Shown piece after piece: positions 22,801 to 34,900 of a stretch of DNA of 64,000 bases. How positions within the stretch are numbered: position 1 is the first letter of the stretch; each line of letters opens with the position of its first letter. The notes under the pieces were generated by a model. It saw nothing but the letters and a program-made list of their open reading frames with translations, made no database searches and was not told where the DNA came from. The stretch is from Triticum aestivum. Lineage: Eukaryota > Streptophyta > Magnoliopsida > Poales > Poaceae. A program made the position numbers and the translations under genes. The stretch is from contig NC_057810.1 in assembly GCF_018294505.1 (NCBI RefSeq), positions 207,408,113-207,472,112 on the forward strand, written 5' to 3'.

Positions 22801-24408
22801 ATGAAATATTGGTCCTTCTCTCCATGTATAGTCAACTTCGCAAATTCTTAGGAAATTCATTTCAACTCCAAATCTAGTGAAACCAACTCCTGGATGCTTC
22901 TAAAATCATTCTTGTCAAATGGGTGCCTTTGATCATTTTTTTAAAATATATTTATGTATACTTCTTGCAAATCCATAAATCTCTCGAATCCTTCATATTG
23001 AAATGCTCATAAGTATCCATTGATCCACTTCCAGTGAAACCACTTTGGTCATTTTTAATATGACCAGAGGTATCCACAAAAGTCCAACTCATATTTTTAG
23101 AGCACTTTTATTTTTGCCATGTTGTGTTGCTTATCGTGATTGTTTCTAACGTCAGTTGACAAAGTGCACAGAATACTCGGAGATGAACCATACGGATTGA
23201 AGACTTGGTTGAGCCAGGCAAGCAGCCCTTTGACCATGATACACCTCTTTTTGTTCATCAATAAATTCCATATGCATGATGATGGTGTTGATCATGAGCT
23301 TGCTATGCATGTTGCATTGATGCATGATCCATTGATTACTTGCATGATTTGTAGCTCTATGTTGTGCTTAGAGATACGATGGTGAAACCATAGTTGTTGA
23401 TGCACGGACTTGCATAAATTCCATGAAAATCACCTTGAGAGAAATCTCTTGAAAGCCCAATGGGTGCCACTAATGCCCTTGGGAGATGATGATGGTCATT
23501 ACTTGGTGTAGAAGTAGTGTACTGAGGCTTGATGAAAGTGTTGTTTACAAAGACAGATTAGATTTAAGTTTTGTTGACCGTCCCAACCAAACATGCGCAA
23601 CCACGCTACCCTTATATGGGAAAGGGCATTATTGATTACCTAGTCCGTGCTAGCATGGAGGACGCATTACTAGTGACAGGAGTGGCGTGGTCACTCTCAG
23701 GACGAGGTCGTGCTTGGATAGGCGGCCATGACTGTTTTCACAGGGCATCGAACACACCGTTGGTACCCCCGTGCTTGTGCTATTTGTTGAGTATGGGAGC
23801 GTGGCTCCACTGGATTGAACATGTGAGCACGATTGTGGCACGGGGGGTTGATATCAATTGAGTGGACTCCATGTTGGAGGCGTCTAGGGAAAGGTAGTGA
23901 TCTGGTACTTACCGCGGGTACTTGAGGTACCGCGGGTCGTGGATGACACGAAAGCTTCCCAGATCTTGTGGGTAAACTGTGCAACCTCTGCAGAGTGTCA
24001 AACAATTCAAATAGTCATGTCCACGGTCAAGGACAGTTGGGTGGTGCTGCTTAGACTATGTCCATATGTTTCTGACAAACAACACGGTTTGGTAATATTG
24101 TTGATATGATTCATGAGGAAGTCACGATGAGCTTGAGCATGAGTTGGTCCTAACTCTTTCTTGATGTTGATGTGTAACCTCCTGATACTTGTTGCAGACG
24201 CATCCATGTCCTTGATACCAGACTTGCATGAGAAAAACTAGCTTTCCACAAAAATGCCAATTTAGCAGTAGAGCCTTGCATAATTATTCTTTTATCAATC
24301 TTGGGTTGCTTGCCAGTACATTCGAAGTACTCATTGGCTTGCCACTGGTTATTTTATTGGCAAGGCATGAAAGAACAGGAGTAAGATGAAGATTTCTTTG
24401 GTGATGAA

Positions 24409-26030
24409 TGATGTCTACTACACAACCTTCTTCTTATAGATGTTGTTGGGCCTGCAAGTGCATAGGTTTGTAGGACAGTAGCAAATTTCCCTCAAGTGGA
24501 TGACCTAAGGTTTATCAATCCGTAGGAGGCGTAGGATGAAGATGGTCTCTCTCCAACAACCCTGCAACCAAATAACAAAGAGTCTCTTGTGTCCCCAACA
24601 TGCCCAATACAATGGTAAATTGTATAGGTGCACTAGTTCGGCGAAGAGATGAAGATACAAGTGCAAAATAGATAGTAGATATAGGTTTTTGTAATCTGAA
24701 ATAATAAAAACAGCAAGGTAACTAATGATAAAAGTGAGCATAAACGGTATTGGAATGATAGGAAACAAGGCCTAGGGTTCATACTTTCACTAGCGCAAGT
24801 TCTCTCAACAATAATAACATAGATAGATCATATAACAAGCCCTCAACATGCAACAAAGAGTCACTCCAAAGCCACTAATAGCGGAGAACAAACGAAGAGA
24901 TTATGGTAGGGTACGAAACCACCTCAAAGTTATTCTTTCGTATCAATCTATTCAAGAGTTTGTACTAGAATAACACCTTAAGACACAAATCAACCAAAAC
25001 CCTAATGTCACTTAGATACTCCATTGTCACCTCAAGTATCCGTGGGCATGATTATACGATATGCATCACACAATCTCAGATTCATCTATTCAACCAACAC
25101 AAAGTACTTCAAAGAGTGCCCCAAAGTTTCTACTAGAAAGTCAAGAATGTGTGCCAACCCTTATGCATAGGTTCATGGGCGGAACCCGCAAGTTGGTCAC
25201 CAAGACATACATCAAGAGGCACATGATATCCCATTGTCACCACAGATAAGCACGGCAAGACATACATCAAGTGTTCTCATAAAAGACTCAATCCGATAAG
25301 ATAACTTCAAAGGGGAAACTCAATTCATAACAAGAGAGTAGAGGGGGAGAAACATCATAAAATCTAACTACAATAGCAAAGCTCAGGATACATCAAGATC
25401 GTGCCATGGAGGGAACACGAGAGAGAGAGAGAGAGAGATCAAAAACATAGCTACTGGTACGTACCCTCAGCCCCGAGGGTGAACTACTCCCTCCTCGTCA
25501 TGGAGAGCGTCGGGATGATGAAGATGGCCACCGGTGATGGATCCCCCTCCGGCAGGGTGCCGGGAAGGGCTCCCGAGAGGTTTTTGGTGGCTACAGAGGC
25601 TTGCGGCGGCGGAACTCCCAATATATCTTCTCCGTGGATGTTTTTAGGGTACGTGGGACTATATAGGCGAAAGAAGTCGGTCGGGGGGTGCTCGAGGGGT
25701 CCACGAGATAGGGGGCGCGCCTACAGGGGGGCGCCCTCCTATCTCGTGGGCTCCTCGAGGATCTTCTGACTTGATCTCCAAGCCTCCAGGATGATAATCT
25801 TCCAAAAAATCACGTTGCCGAAGATTTCATTGCGTTTGGACTCCGTTTGATATTCCTTTTCTTCAAAATACTGAAACATGCAATAAAACAGCAATATGGG
25901 TTGGGCCTCCGGTTAATAGGTTAGTCCCAAAAATGATATAAAAGTGTATAATAAAGCACATAATCATTCAAAACATATAGTAATATAGCATGAATGCTTC
26001 ATAAATTATAGATACGTTGGAGACATATCA
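24409..26030 (-). repeat. 3' LTR of element C (1622 bp)
   Basis: Matches 39654-42676 once CACTA-2 is removed. A (GA)n run at 25421-25438 and, on the minus strand, the TATA box CCTATATAGTCC near 25656-25668 lie inside. The inverted repeat 25691-25759 sits just upstream of that TATA box. Confidence 0.95.
25691..25759. other. Long inverted repeat upstream of the TATA box, 3' LTR of element C
   Basis: Arms CTCGAGGGGTCCACGAGATA and TATCTCGTGGGCTCCTCGAG, continuing inward through GGGGGCGC / GCGCCCTCC: about 28 nt per arm with a few mismatches around a short centre. On the minus strand it is about 25 bp upstream of TATATAG. Confidence 0.85.
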
Positions 26031-26045
26031 GCATCCCCAAGCTTA
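26031..26045 (-). other. Polypurine tract of element C
   Basis: On the minus strand TAAGCTTGGGGATGC abuts the LTR start. The same motif recurs at 27855, 28593, 30100 and, with one change, 30172. Confidence 0.88.
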
Positions 26046-29000
26046 ATTCCTACTCGTCCTCGAGTAGGTAAATGATAAAGAAAGAATTTATGAAGTGTGA
26101 ATGCTAGAAGGTGCACAAGTTTGACCAATGATAATTTCAATCACCTTTACTAGCATCATTATATGTCATAACAGTAGTTCATCTCATAAAACTTTTCACG
26201 AACTAGTAACAAGCAATTCACATGTTAAAGCATAGACCATAAACTTTCTTGAAAACTAGCAAACTTCATTCTTAGTCATCAAACAATTGCAATTCATCTT
26301 ACTTTCAGGAAGAGTCTATGTCTGAGCTTTGGTTTAGCGAACTTCACATACTCAACTATCATATAGTCTTCTACAATTGCTAACACTCACGCGATACTTG
26401 TGGTTATGAAGTTTTAATCAGACACAAAGAAAGATTGGGGCTTATAATGTTGCCTCCAAACGTATTCACCTTTGGGTGATGTCAACAATAATAGTTCATG
26501 CTAACGTACATCCAATTGGATATATATATCAGGATCACCCTAACACAAAGTGCTTGCCAAAGGATAAAACGAAAAAGGGAAATGTGAAGATAACCTTGAC
26601 TCTTGCATAAAAGTAAAAAGATAGGCCCTTCGCAGAGGGAAGCAGGGATTTGCAGAGGTGCCAGAGCTCGATTTTTAAAATAGAGATAAATAATTTTGAG
26701 AGGTATGATCTCATTGTCAACATAACAACCAAGAGTTCCCAATATCTTCCATACTACATACATTATAGGTGGTTCCCATGCAGAATGGTAAAAGTTTATA
26801 CTCCCCCAACCACCAACAAGCATCAATCCATGGCTTGCTCGAAACAACGAGTGCCTCCAACTAACAACAATCCTGGGGGAGTTTTGTTTAATTATTTTTA
26901 TTTGATTTTGATCTTTTTGATCATGGGACTGGGCATCCCGGTTACCGCCACTTTCTCATGAATGAGGAGCGGAGTCCACTCCTCTTGAGAATAACCCACC
27001 TAGCATGGAAGACACTAACAGTCCCTAGTTGCTACATGAGTAATTCGGGCATACAAAACAAATTATAATTTGAAGGTTTAGAGTTTGGCACATGCAAATT
27101 TACTTGGAACGGCAGGTAAATACCGCATATAGGTAGGTATGGTGGACACTCATGGCAAAACATGGTTTAAGGATATTGGATGCACAAGCAGTATTCCCGC
27201 TTAGTACAGATATTTAGGCTAGCAAGGGGAGAAAGGCAAGCTCAACATGTTTGAATGATCCATGACAATATACTTTAACTGAGATGCGAGAAAACATAAC
27301 CCATTACGTTGTCTTCCTTGTCCAACATCAACTCTTTAGCATGTCATACTTAATGAGTGCTCACAATTATAAAAGATGTCTATGATAATATATTTATATG
27401 TGAAATCTCTCTTCCTTCAGTATTCTTTCATGAATTGTTCAAATGACCAATACAATGCTTGCTAGTCGTCAATAAATTTACAACCTCTACTTCTTAGATG
27501 TGAAGTCATTACTCCCCATGGGATAAGCAAAAGAGACATACATAATTTCAGATTTATGAAAATCAACTCATTCAACCATTTACTCATAGGACATAAGTGA
27601 AGCACACAAGTAAATGACAAACTACTCCAAAAAGATATAAGTGAAGATCAATGAGTAGCTAAATAATTATGCAACTATATGAAGACTCTCTCTCATTAAA
27701 GAATTTCAGATCTTGGTATTGTATTCAAGCAGCAATAAAAAAAAAATAAAATTACAATGCAAGGATAGCACAACTCATGTGAAGAAGCAAAAACTTAGGC
27801 TCAACCGATACTAACCGATGATTGTCGAAGAAGAAAGGTGGGATGCCTACCGGGGCATCCCCAAGCTTAGATTCTTGAGACTTCTTGAAATATTATCTTG
27901 GGATGCCTTGGGAATCCCCAAGATTGAGCTTTTATGTCTCCTTAATTCCTCTCATATCATGGTTTCTCTTTTTATCAAAAGCTTCATCCACACCAAACTC
28001 AACAAGAACTCGTGAGATAGGTTAGTATAAACCAAAGCAAAACCATATCATCTTTTACTGTAACAAACCACTAACATTATTATTCAACATTGAATACTAA
28101 ATGTCTCTGCTTATTTAATACTCCTATCCTCAAATAGAATCATGAAACAAGCAAACATATGCAAACAATGCAACCATAACAGCAATCTGTCAAAACAGTA
28201 CAGTCTGTAAAGAATGCAAGAGTATCAATACTTCTATGACTCCAAAAATTATGAACTAAAATTCCCATTGTAGTAAATTTATCAGATCTTAATATTAAAA
28301 AATATTAAACATTATACCATTCTCTGAATTTTCTAGGGAATTTTTGCAACAGCGGTAAACTTTGTGTTTTCAAACAGCAAATTGTATACTAGCAAAATAA
28401 GCATGGCAAAGGCTATCCTTGACTTTTTTTTATTAAAACTAAAGATTCAAAACATTATTATAACTAACAGCAAGCAAATACTAACAAAATAAAATGACGC
28501 TTCAAGCAAAACACATATCATGTGGCGAATAAAAATATAGCTCTAAGTAAAGTTACCGATGAACGAAGACGAAAGAGGGGATGCCATTCGGGGCATCCCC
28601 AAGCTTAGGCTCTTGGTTTTCCTTGAATATTACCTTGGGGTGCCTTGGGAATCCGCAATCTTAGGCTCTTGCCACTCCTTATTCCATAGTCCATCGAATC
28701 TTTACCCAAAACTTGAAAACTTCAACCACACAAAACTCAACACAAAACTCGTAAGCTCCGTTAGTATAAGAAAATAAAACCACCACTTATGTACTGTAAT
28801 GAACTCATTCTAAATTCATATTGGTGTAATACCTACTGTATTCCAACTTATATATGGTTCATACCACTTAATGCTAGCCATAGATGCATCAAAATAAGCA
28901 AACAACACAATGAAAACAGAATATGTCAAAAACAGAACAGTCTGTAGTAATCTCTATCCAACGTATACCTATGGAACCCCAAAAATTATGAACTAAATTT

Positions 29001-29315
29001 CTGGACCTTAGTAATTTGTCTATTAATCACCTGAAAGAAGAATCAACCTAAAAGAACTCGCCAGTAAAAAAATGGCAGCCATTCTCGTGAGCGCAAAAGT
29101 TTCTGTTTTCTACAGCAAGATCACATAAACTTCACCCAAGTCTTCCCAAAGGTTCTACTTGGAACTTTATTGAAACAAAAGCTATTAAACATGATTAATA
29201 CATTAGCATAATCATGTGGAAACACAAAAATAGTAAGGGTAAATATAGGCTTGTCTCCCAACAAGCGTTTTTTCTTTAATGCCTTTTTAGCTAGGCATGA
29301 TGATGGCAATGATGC
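26046..29315 (-). other. Non-coding 3' internal region of element C
   Basis: About 3.3 kb. 26570-27190 is the block shared with element A. About 27818-28230 and 28559-28960 form a diverged direct duplication, each starting with a GGGGCATCCCCAAGCTTAG-type motif and containing AACAGTACAGTCTGTA-like and CCAAAAATTATGAACTAAA-like stretches. No convincing coding. Confidence 0.65.
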
Positions 29316-30610
29316 TCACATAAAAGATAAGAATTGAAACATAACGGGAGCGTCATGAAGCATATGACTAGCACATTTAAGCCTAAACCACTTCCTATGC
29401 ATAGGGATTTTGTGAGCAAACAACATATGGGAACAATAATCAACTAGCAAAGGAAAGTAAAACAAGCATAGCTTCAAAACTTTAAGCACATAGAGAGGAA
29501 ACTTGATATTGTTGCAATTCCTACAAGCGTAAGTTCCTTCCTCATAATAATTTTCAGTAGCATCATGAATGAATTCAACAATATAACCAGCACATAAAGC
29601 ATTCTTTTCATGATCTACAAGCATAGAAAATTTACTACTCTCCACCTAAGCAAAATTCTTCTCATTCGGAATAGTAGGAGTATCATAAGAGACTTGAACA
29701 CTAAAAATTGTTTCCACATTAAAAGAGTAATGTTCAGAGAAAGGGTAATCACAATCATGACAAGATTTGTAAATATAATCATCACTACTTTTTATAGCAT
29801 AAGTTTCATCACAATAATCATCATAAGTAGCAACTTCGTTCTCATCATAATCGATTGAAACATCTCCCAAGATAGTGGAATCACTAAATAAAGTTGACAC
29901 TCTTCCAAATACACTTTCATATTCATCACAATAAGATTCAACATCCTCCAAAATAGTGGGAGCACTACTTCCTAAAGTTGACACTCTTCCGAACCCACTT
30001 TCATCAATATAATCATCATAGGTAGGAGGCATGCTATCATCATAACAACTTTGCATATCAAAACTTGGGATGCTAAAAATATCATCTTCATTAAACATAG
30101 CATCCCCAAGCTTGGGACAAACATCAATTTCAGCAAATATATTCTCAAATATTTCATCCTTATCAAACATAGCTTCCCCAAGCTTGGGCTCTTTCATATC
30201 ATAAGCATAATCACTCTCATCATTAAAAATATGGATATCACCAATAGTAAAGCAATTATCATCATCACAATGAGTAGTAGGAGCAAAATAATTTGGGAGG
30301 GGTACCTTTCTACCTTTGTTGCTCCTTCTTTTATTTTTATTCTTCACATTATGTGTAGGTTCAACCTTCCTCTTTGAGCTCCTTATTGATGAGATTAGTT
30401 GAATAGAAAGCTCATCCTCGTTACCTGATTCATCATGAGAAATAATAGGAGGATATTGGGAAGTCTCTTCCCTTTCATTAGTAGTCTCATCAACTTCTAT
30501 TTGCTTTCTTTTCTTTAGGTAATTGGCAATATAAGGATTTTCAATGCAATTCTCCGTGCAAAACATATAAATCTTTTCTAGATCAATATCAAGGAATCTC
30601 TTATGGGAAA
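29316..30610 (-). pseudogene. 3' part of the element C ORF (unknown function), cut off by element D
   Basis: Open from the D insertion (30616) to TAG 29646, then open again in the same frame to 29316, so one nonsense codon separates the two parts. The protein is strongly acidic (Asp/Glu/Tyr/Ser-rich) with internal repeats: PKLGEAMFDKDEIFENIF versus PKLGDAMFNEDDIF, and FGRVSTLGSSAPTILEDV versus FGRVSTLFSDSTILGDV. A basic stretch (RSSKRKVEPTHNVKNKNKRR) looks like a nuclear targeting signal. The end holds CRNC and KIPMHRKWFRLKC motifs. I do not recognise the family; it is part of an extra ORF of an Athila-type non-autonomous element. Confidence 0.7.
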
Positions 30611-30615
30611 ATTCT

Positions 30616-31557
30616 TGTCGGGGAAACTGATCCACGAACACCTATGGGGCCGGCGGACCGGGCCCCTTTCGGTTCGGCGGGGGGCGGAGATCGCACGAAG
30701 AGCAGATCGAGGCGAAGCGCACGAGCAGTTTACCCAGCTTCGGAGCTCTCCGGAGAGATAATACTCCTACTGCTGCTTGTCTGATTGTATTGTGTTCTTG
30801 CTCGAGAGTGAGCTAAGTGTTTTTCTGGCTTCCGAATGAGCCGAACCCCCTCTACGTTGCGCATGGGCCTCCTTTTATATGCTAAAGGGGTCACCGACAG
30901 GTGGCAACGCAGAGAAGGGTAGAAGAGTAAAAAGAGAGGTGGTTGGTACAGTTACTTGTACAGTGCACCCTACCTAACCCTGACGGCAGGGGACAAGGGC
31001 ATTAAATGCCCGTCTGCGTCGCCCAAACAGTGCAGAAAGGTACCGTCAGGGACGCCACCGCTCGCCACCATGGCAGTCTTGTCAGCTTCGCATGCCACTA
31101 CGCACCGCTGGCTGCACAGCCTTCCGCCACGCGCGCCTGGAGAGGCCCCCAGAGCGACACGTTGGTGGATGTGCTGGAGCGTGGGCGCAGAGTGGCCGCC
31201 TGCCGCGGCAAGCGCCTTGCCGCGGCCGTTGTCTTGTCGGGTCCGAAGCTTGTCGCTCACCGGGCCCTGATATGCCTTGGTTGGTCTTCCCGGCAAGCTC
31301 CTCTTGCCGGGGCCTTGTTGCCTTGCCGGGACGCGTGGCGCGTCGCAGCAAGTTCCTTGGGATGCCTTGGTTGGCCTTCCCGGCAAGCTCCTCTTGCCGG
31401 GGCCTTGTCTCCTGAGCTTAAATACTTTGTTCTTGTATGGCTCCAAGGGAACCACGGAGGACCTTGGCGGTCGCCCGGCAAGCCTTGCCGCGGGGCGCTG
31501 CAACTGCCCGTGCACAAGTTCGGGGTACTAGGGTACCCCTATTCTAGTACACCGACA
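30616..31557 (-). repeat. 3' LTR of element D (942 bp)
   Basis: Contains the minus-strand TATA box ATATAAAAGG (30871-30880). A 47-bp segment occurs twice in direct orientation (31272-31318 and 31362-31408); each copy carries the hairpin CCCGGCAAG-CTCCT-CTTGCCGGG. The CCGGCAAG word recurs throughout D. Plus-strand open frames here reappear in the other LTR and are not genes. Confidence 0.95.
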
Positions 31558-31574
31558 GGAGCCCCCGGGCCTGG
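31558..31574 (-). other. Polypurine tract of element D
   Basis: Minus strand CCAGGCCCGGGGGCTCC directly precedes the 3' LTR. Confidence 0.75.
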
Positions 31575-31764
31575 GCCATACACGGTGCCGAGCGCTGTTG
31601 GGCCAGGCCCAAAACAGGGCACGGGCACACGCGGCCTGGGTTACGCCGAAACTGACTCCGTATCCACCGCGCCCTCCCTAACGGCACGCGTTGAATGCAA
31701 CATCGTGGGAGAGATCGTGGGTGGTTTCTTTATTCGGAAGGGCGAAACGTCCGCCCCCTTCCTC

Positions 31765-31772
31765 TTTATAAG
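31765..31772 (+). promoter_or_regulatory. TATA box of the antisense gene of element D
   Basis: TTTATAAG in CCTCTTTATAAGCAGG, about 165 bp upstream of ATG 31935, outside the LTR. It suits a plus-strand promoter independent of the LTRs. Confidence 0.6.
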
Positions 31773-31934
31773 CAGGGGAAACAGGGGCAGTTCGCCCATC
31801 TCGCCGTTTGTTGCTTCAATCTCCAGAAATCTCCGCCGCTCCCCCCTTCTTCTCGAAGCAGAAAGAGAGCAGCGCCCCGCTCCCGATTGCCAGCAGCATC
31901 ACCACCGCCGCCGATCTCCCCCACCACCTCCGCC

Positions 31935-34900
31935 ATGGCTCCAAAAGCCGACAAGGGGAAGGGCGTGAAGTCGGCCGAGGCGCAGCGGCTCGCGGCGCTA
32001 CGGAAGGAGCGGGCCCTCTTCCCCCCTCAGCTTGGTGCGCAGGAGCTGAGGGAGTACTACTACCTCTTCTGGTCAACGGAGACGCGTGCGCATCCGCGCA
32101 CGAGGGTACTCCCGGCTGCAGCTTTGGCACTGGCTCCAAGCGGGTACCCGTTCTTTGCATTGTTCTTCTATTGCGGGCTCTACCCGCCCTTTTCCGATTT
32201 CTTCTGCGACATCATGAACACCTACGGGTTCCGCCTCCTTGACTTCACCCCCAACGCCGTTCTGACCATGGCAGTTTTCGCACATTTGTGCGAAAACTTT
32301 ATCGGAGTCCACCCAAATGTCGCCCTTTTCCGCCACTTCTTCATGCCTCGGGTCAAGAGATGAGAGCTGCTTGCCGGAGGGATCGCCTGGATCTCGAGAG
32401 TCGGCAAGAAGGAGGCGTATCTGGAGGGTGAGCTCCGCAGCAAGTGGGAGGAGTGGAGAGCGGAGTGGTGCTGGATCGTCGAGGAGAACCCGCAGCCGTT
32501 CACTGCCCTGCGCCAAGCCCCAATAGTACGCGGCAACGATTGGAGCAACGTGGCCCCGGAAGACGACAGGCTGAAGATCGCCGTCACCAGGATCCTTCGC
32601 CTTAGGCTTGCCGGGCTCACTGTAAGTGCCGTCGGCGCAGATTTCCTTCGCCGCCGCATCGCCCCCCTGCAGGAGAGGGGGAGACCCGCCTGGGAGTTCA
32701 AGAACTCGGCAGATATCATGAGGCTGCGTCCGGGCCTCAACTTCAACTTCACCGTCCTGGAGCTGGATGCGATGCTCCTGGAGTTGTTCAAGCGCGACCC
32801 TCAGCACCCATTTACTTTGCCGCGGACTGTCGTCCCGTTGTGCAACAATTCTTCACTGGACCGGATCCGCGCGATGATGCCGTTGTGTGATTCACACGGA
32901 ATCGCCCCAACCTGGCAAGACCCTGCAGATGACGTCGTACAAGCCTTCTTCGACGACTTGGTAGAAGTGCCGGTCCGCACTGATGAGCAGAAGAGCCTCA
33001 CCCGCGACACCACTGATGATGAGATGCAGCGCATCGCCACCAGGCTGGAAGAGGTGGCGGCAGCAGTTGCCGCGGGCGAGTTCGGGTTCACCATGGAGGA
33101 GACAGAGGCGGCAGAGGCGGCAAGCCTTGCCGAGCGCGCGGAGTTTGTCGGCGAGGAAGAGCTTGCCGGTCCTGAAGACGAACCGAGCGAGCCCGGCGAG
33201 GGAGACCTTGTCGGGCCCGAATCTTCAGATACCGTGCCGCAAGTGGAGCCCCCGGCCCCGCCAAGAAGGCGTTTCCGCAGGGCCGGGGACGTAGCGGGGC
33301 GGCAAACGAGCCAACAGCCGCCAAGCCGTGCGACACGCTCTACCGCGGCAAGCAATGTTGCCGCGGGAGCGCCTCACGCTGCTGCGGCAACTGGAGCGGG
33401 ATCTTCCCGGTCCACCGCCACCGCCCCTGCCAAGTGGGCAAGGGATCCTACTCCTCCGCCTCGCCGCACCGGAGGGGAGCCGGACTTCGATCTCTCTGCG
33501 CTCAGCTCCGACGAGGAGGAAGAAGAGTAAGTTTCTTTGGTGCTCTTGTAGTTCTTCAATTGTTGCTATTTTTGTCTTGTATCTGACTTGCTTCGATCTG
33601 AATCCATTCCTTTTCAGGACGCTGGCCCAGAGAGCGGCGAAGAGAGCCAAGGCCCCGGTGATTGTCATCGAAGATGATCCCACCGTGTCAGCAGGTGGTG
33701 TGTCTGAGACCACCTTGACGGACCCTGCAGCCACTCCCCAAAGCAGCCCCCAGCGCAGCCCCCAGCGTAAGTTTGTAGTTTACTTCCTGCTGTCGGGCGC
33801 GCATGGGTGCTCTTTTCTCTACTGATATCTTGCTTGTTGATTTGTGCAGGAGCAGAACAGCCTCACCAGGAGGGCCCGGAAGCCGCCCCCGAAGTGCCAT
33901 CCGCTTCAACTACGCCGCCAAGGGAGGATTCCCCGGCAAGGGAGCGCTCTCCGGCAAGGGAGAACTCCCCGGCAAGGGACAATTCTCCGGCAAGGGACGG
34001 CACCAGCGATCCTCCGGCGGTCGAGACCGCGACCGCAGATCCTAGCACAGGTAACCCTTTTGCCTAAGAACCTCCCTTGGGTTCTTCTTCTTCTGAATTT
34101 CCTTTCTTGGATTTTTGCTTGACTTTTCTCCCTTCTTCGTTCTTCAGATCCATCTGCCGCGGAGCCAATGGAGACCGAGGACGCCGGCGAGGAAGGCGCG
34201 CGCGGCAGCAATGACGACGCTGCCGCCAACGAAGAAGGGGCCGGGGCTGATGAGCCCGCCGGCGAAGAGGCCGCCATGGCTGTCGCCGCAGAAGCTGGCG
34301 AGGGGTCGGGCGATCGCACTGACGGCCCTGAGGCCGCAGGAGCGCCAGGCGCTGCACCGACTGCCGATCCCTCCGCCGCTGCTGCGGAGCCAGGCTCCGA
34401 AGAGCCTCAGCCCGGCGCCTACTTGAAGGCCGGCAACGACATCTTCATCAAGCTCCCCTGGGCATCGAGCTCCAGGGCGCCGGTCGAAGGAGAAACTTAT
34501 GATGAGGAGCTGCTCGCCTCCGGCGGGCTGTCGTTGGTCGACGCGCCAAGCAGCAGCAGTGGCGAGCCTGAGGAGGAGCAGCTGCTGCGGAAGCTGCTGT
34601 CACTCTACCGTGCACGACAAGCCAAGCTAGCTTCCCGGGAAGCGCTTGTCGCGAAGGTGGGAGTCGATATGGAGAAACGCGCGGAGGAGCTCCGGGGCCT
34701 CAATCAAGAAACTCTCCGGTCCCTGGCACAGGAGCGGGAGCGACTCGCCGAGGAGCGTACAGCCTTCCTTCTCGAGAAGGCCGAAGCTGAGGAGGAACAA
34801 AGACTTGCTGCCGAGAAGCAGTCCGCGCGAGAAGGCGAGTTGGTGCAGCGGAAGGCCAACCTTGACAGCTACGAGGAGGAGCTTGTCGCGCGCGAGGAAA

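Noticed and set aside
25401..25769. 122-codon open frame in the 3' LTR of element C
   Set aside because: Lies across the LTR promoter and inverted repeat; not conserved as a frame in the other LTR.
30956..31531. Several plus- and minus-strand open frames, repeated at 38390-38966
   Set aside because: They are the two LTR copies of element D.
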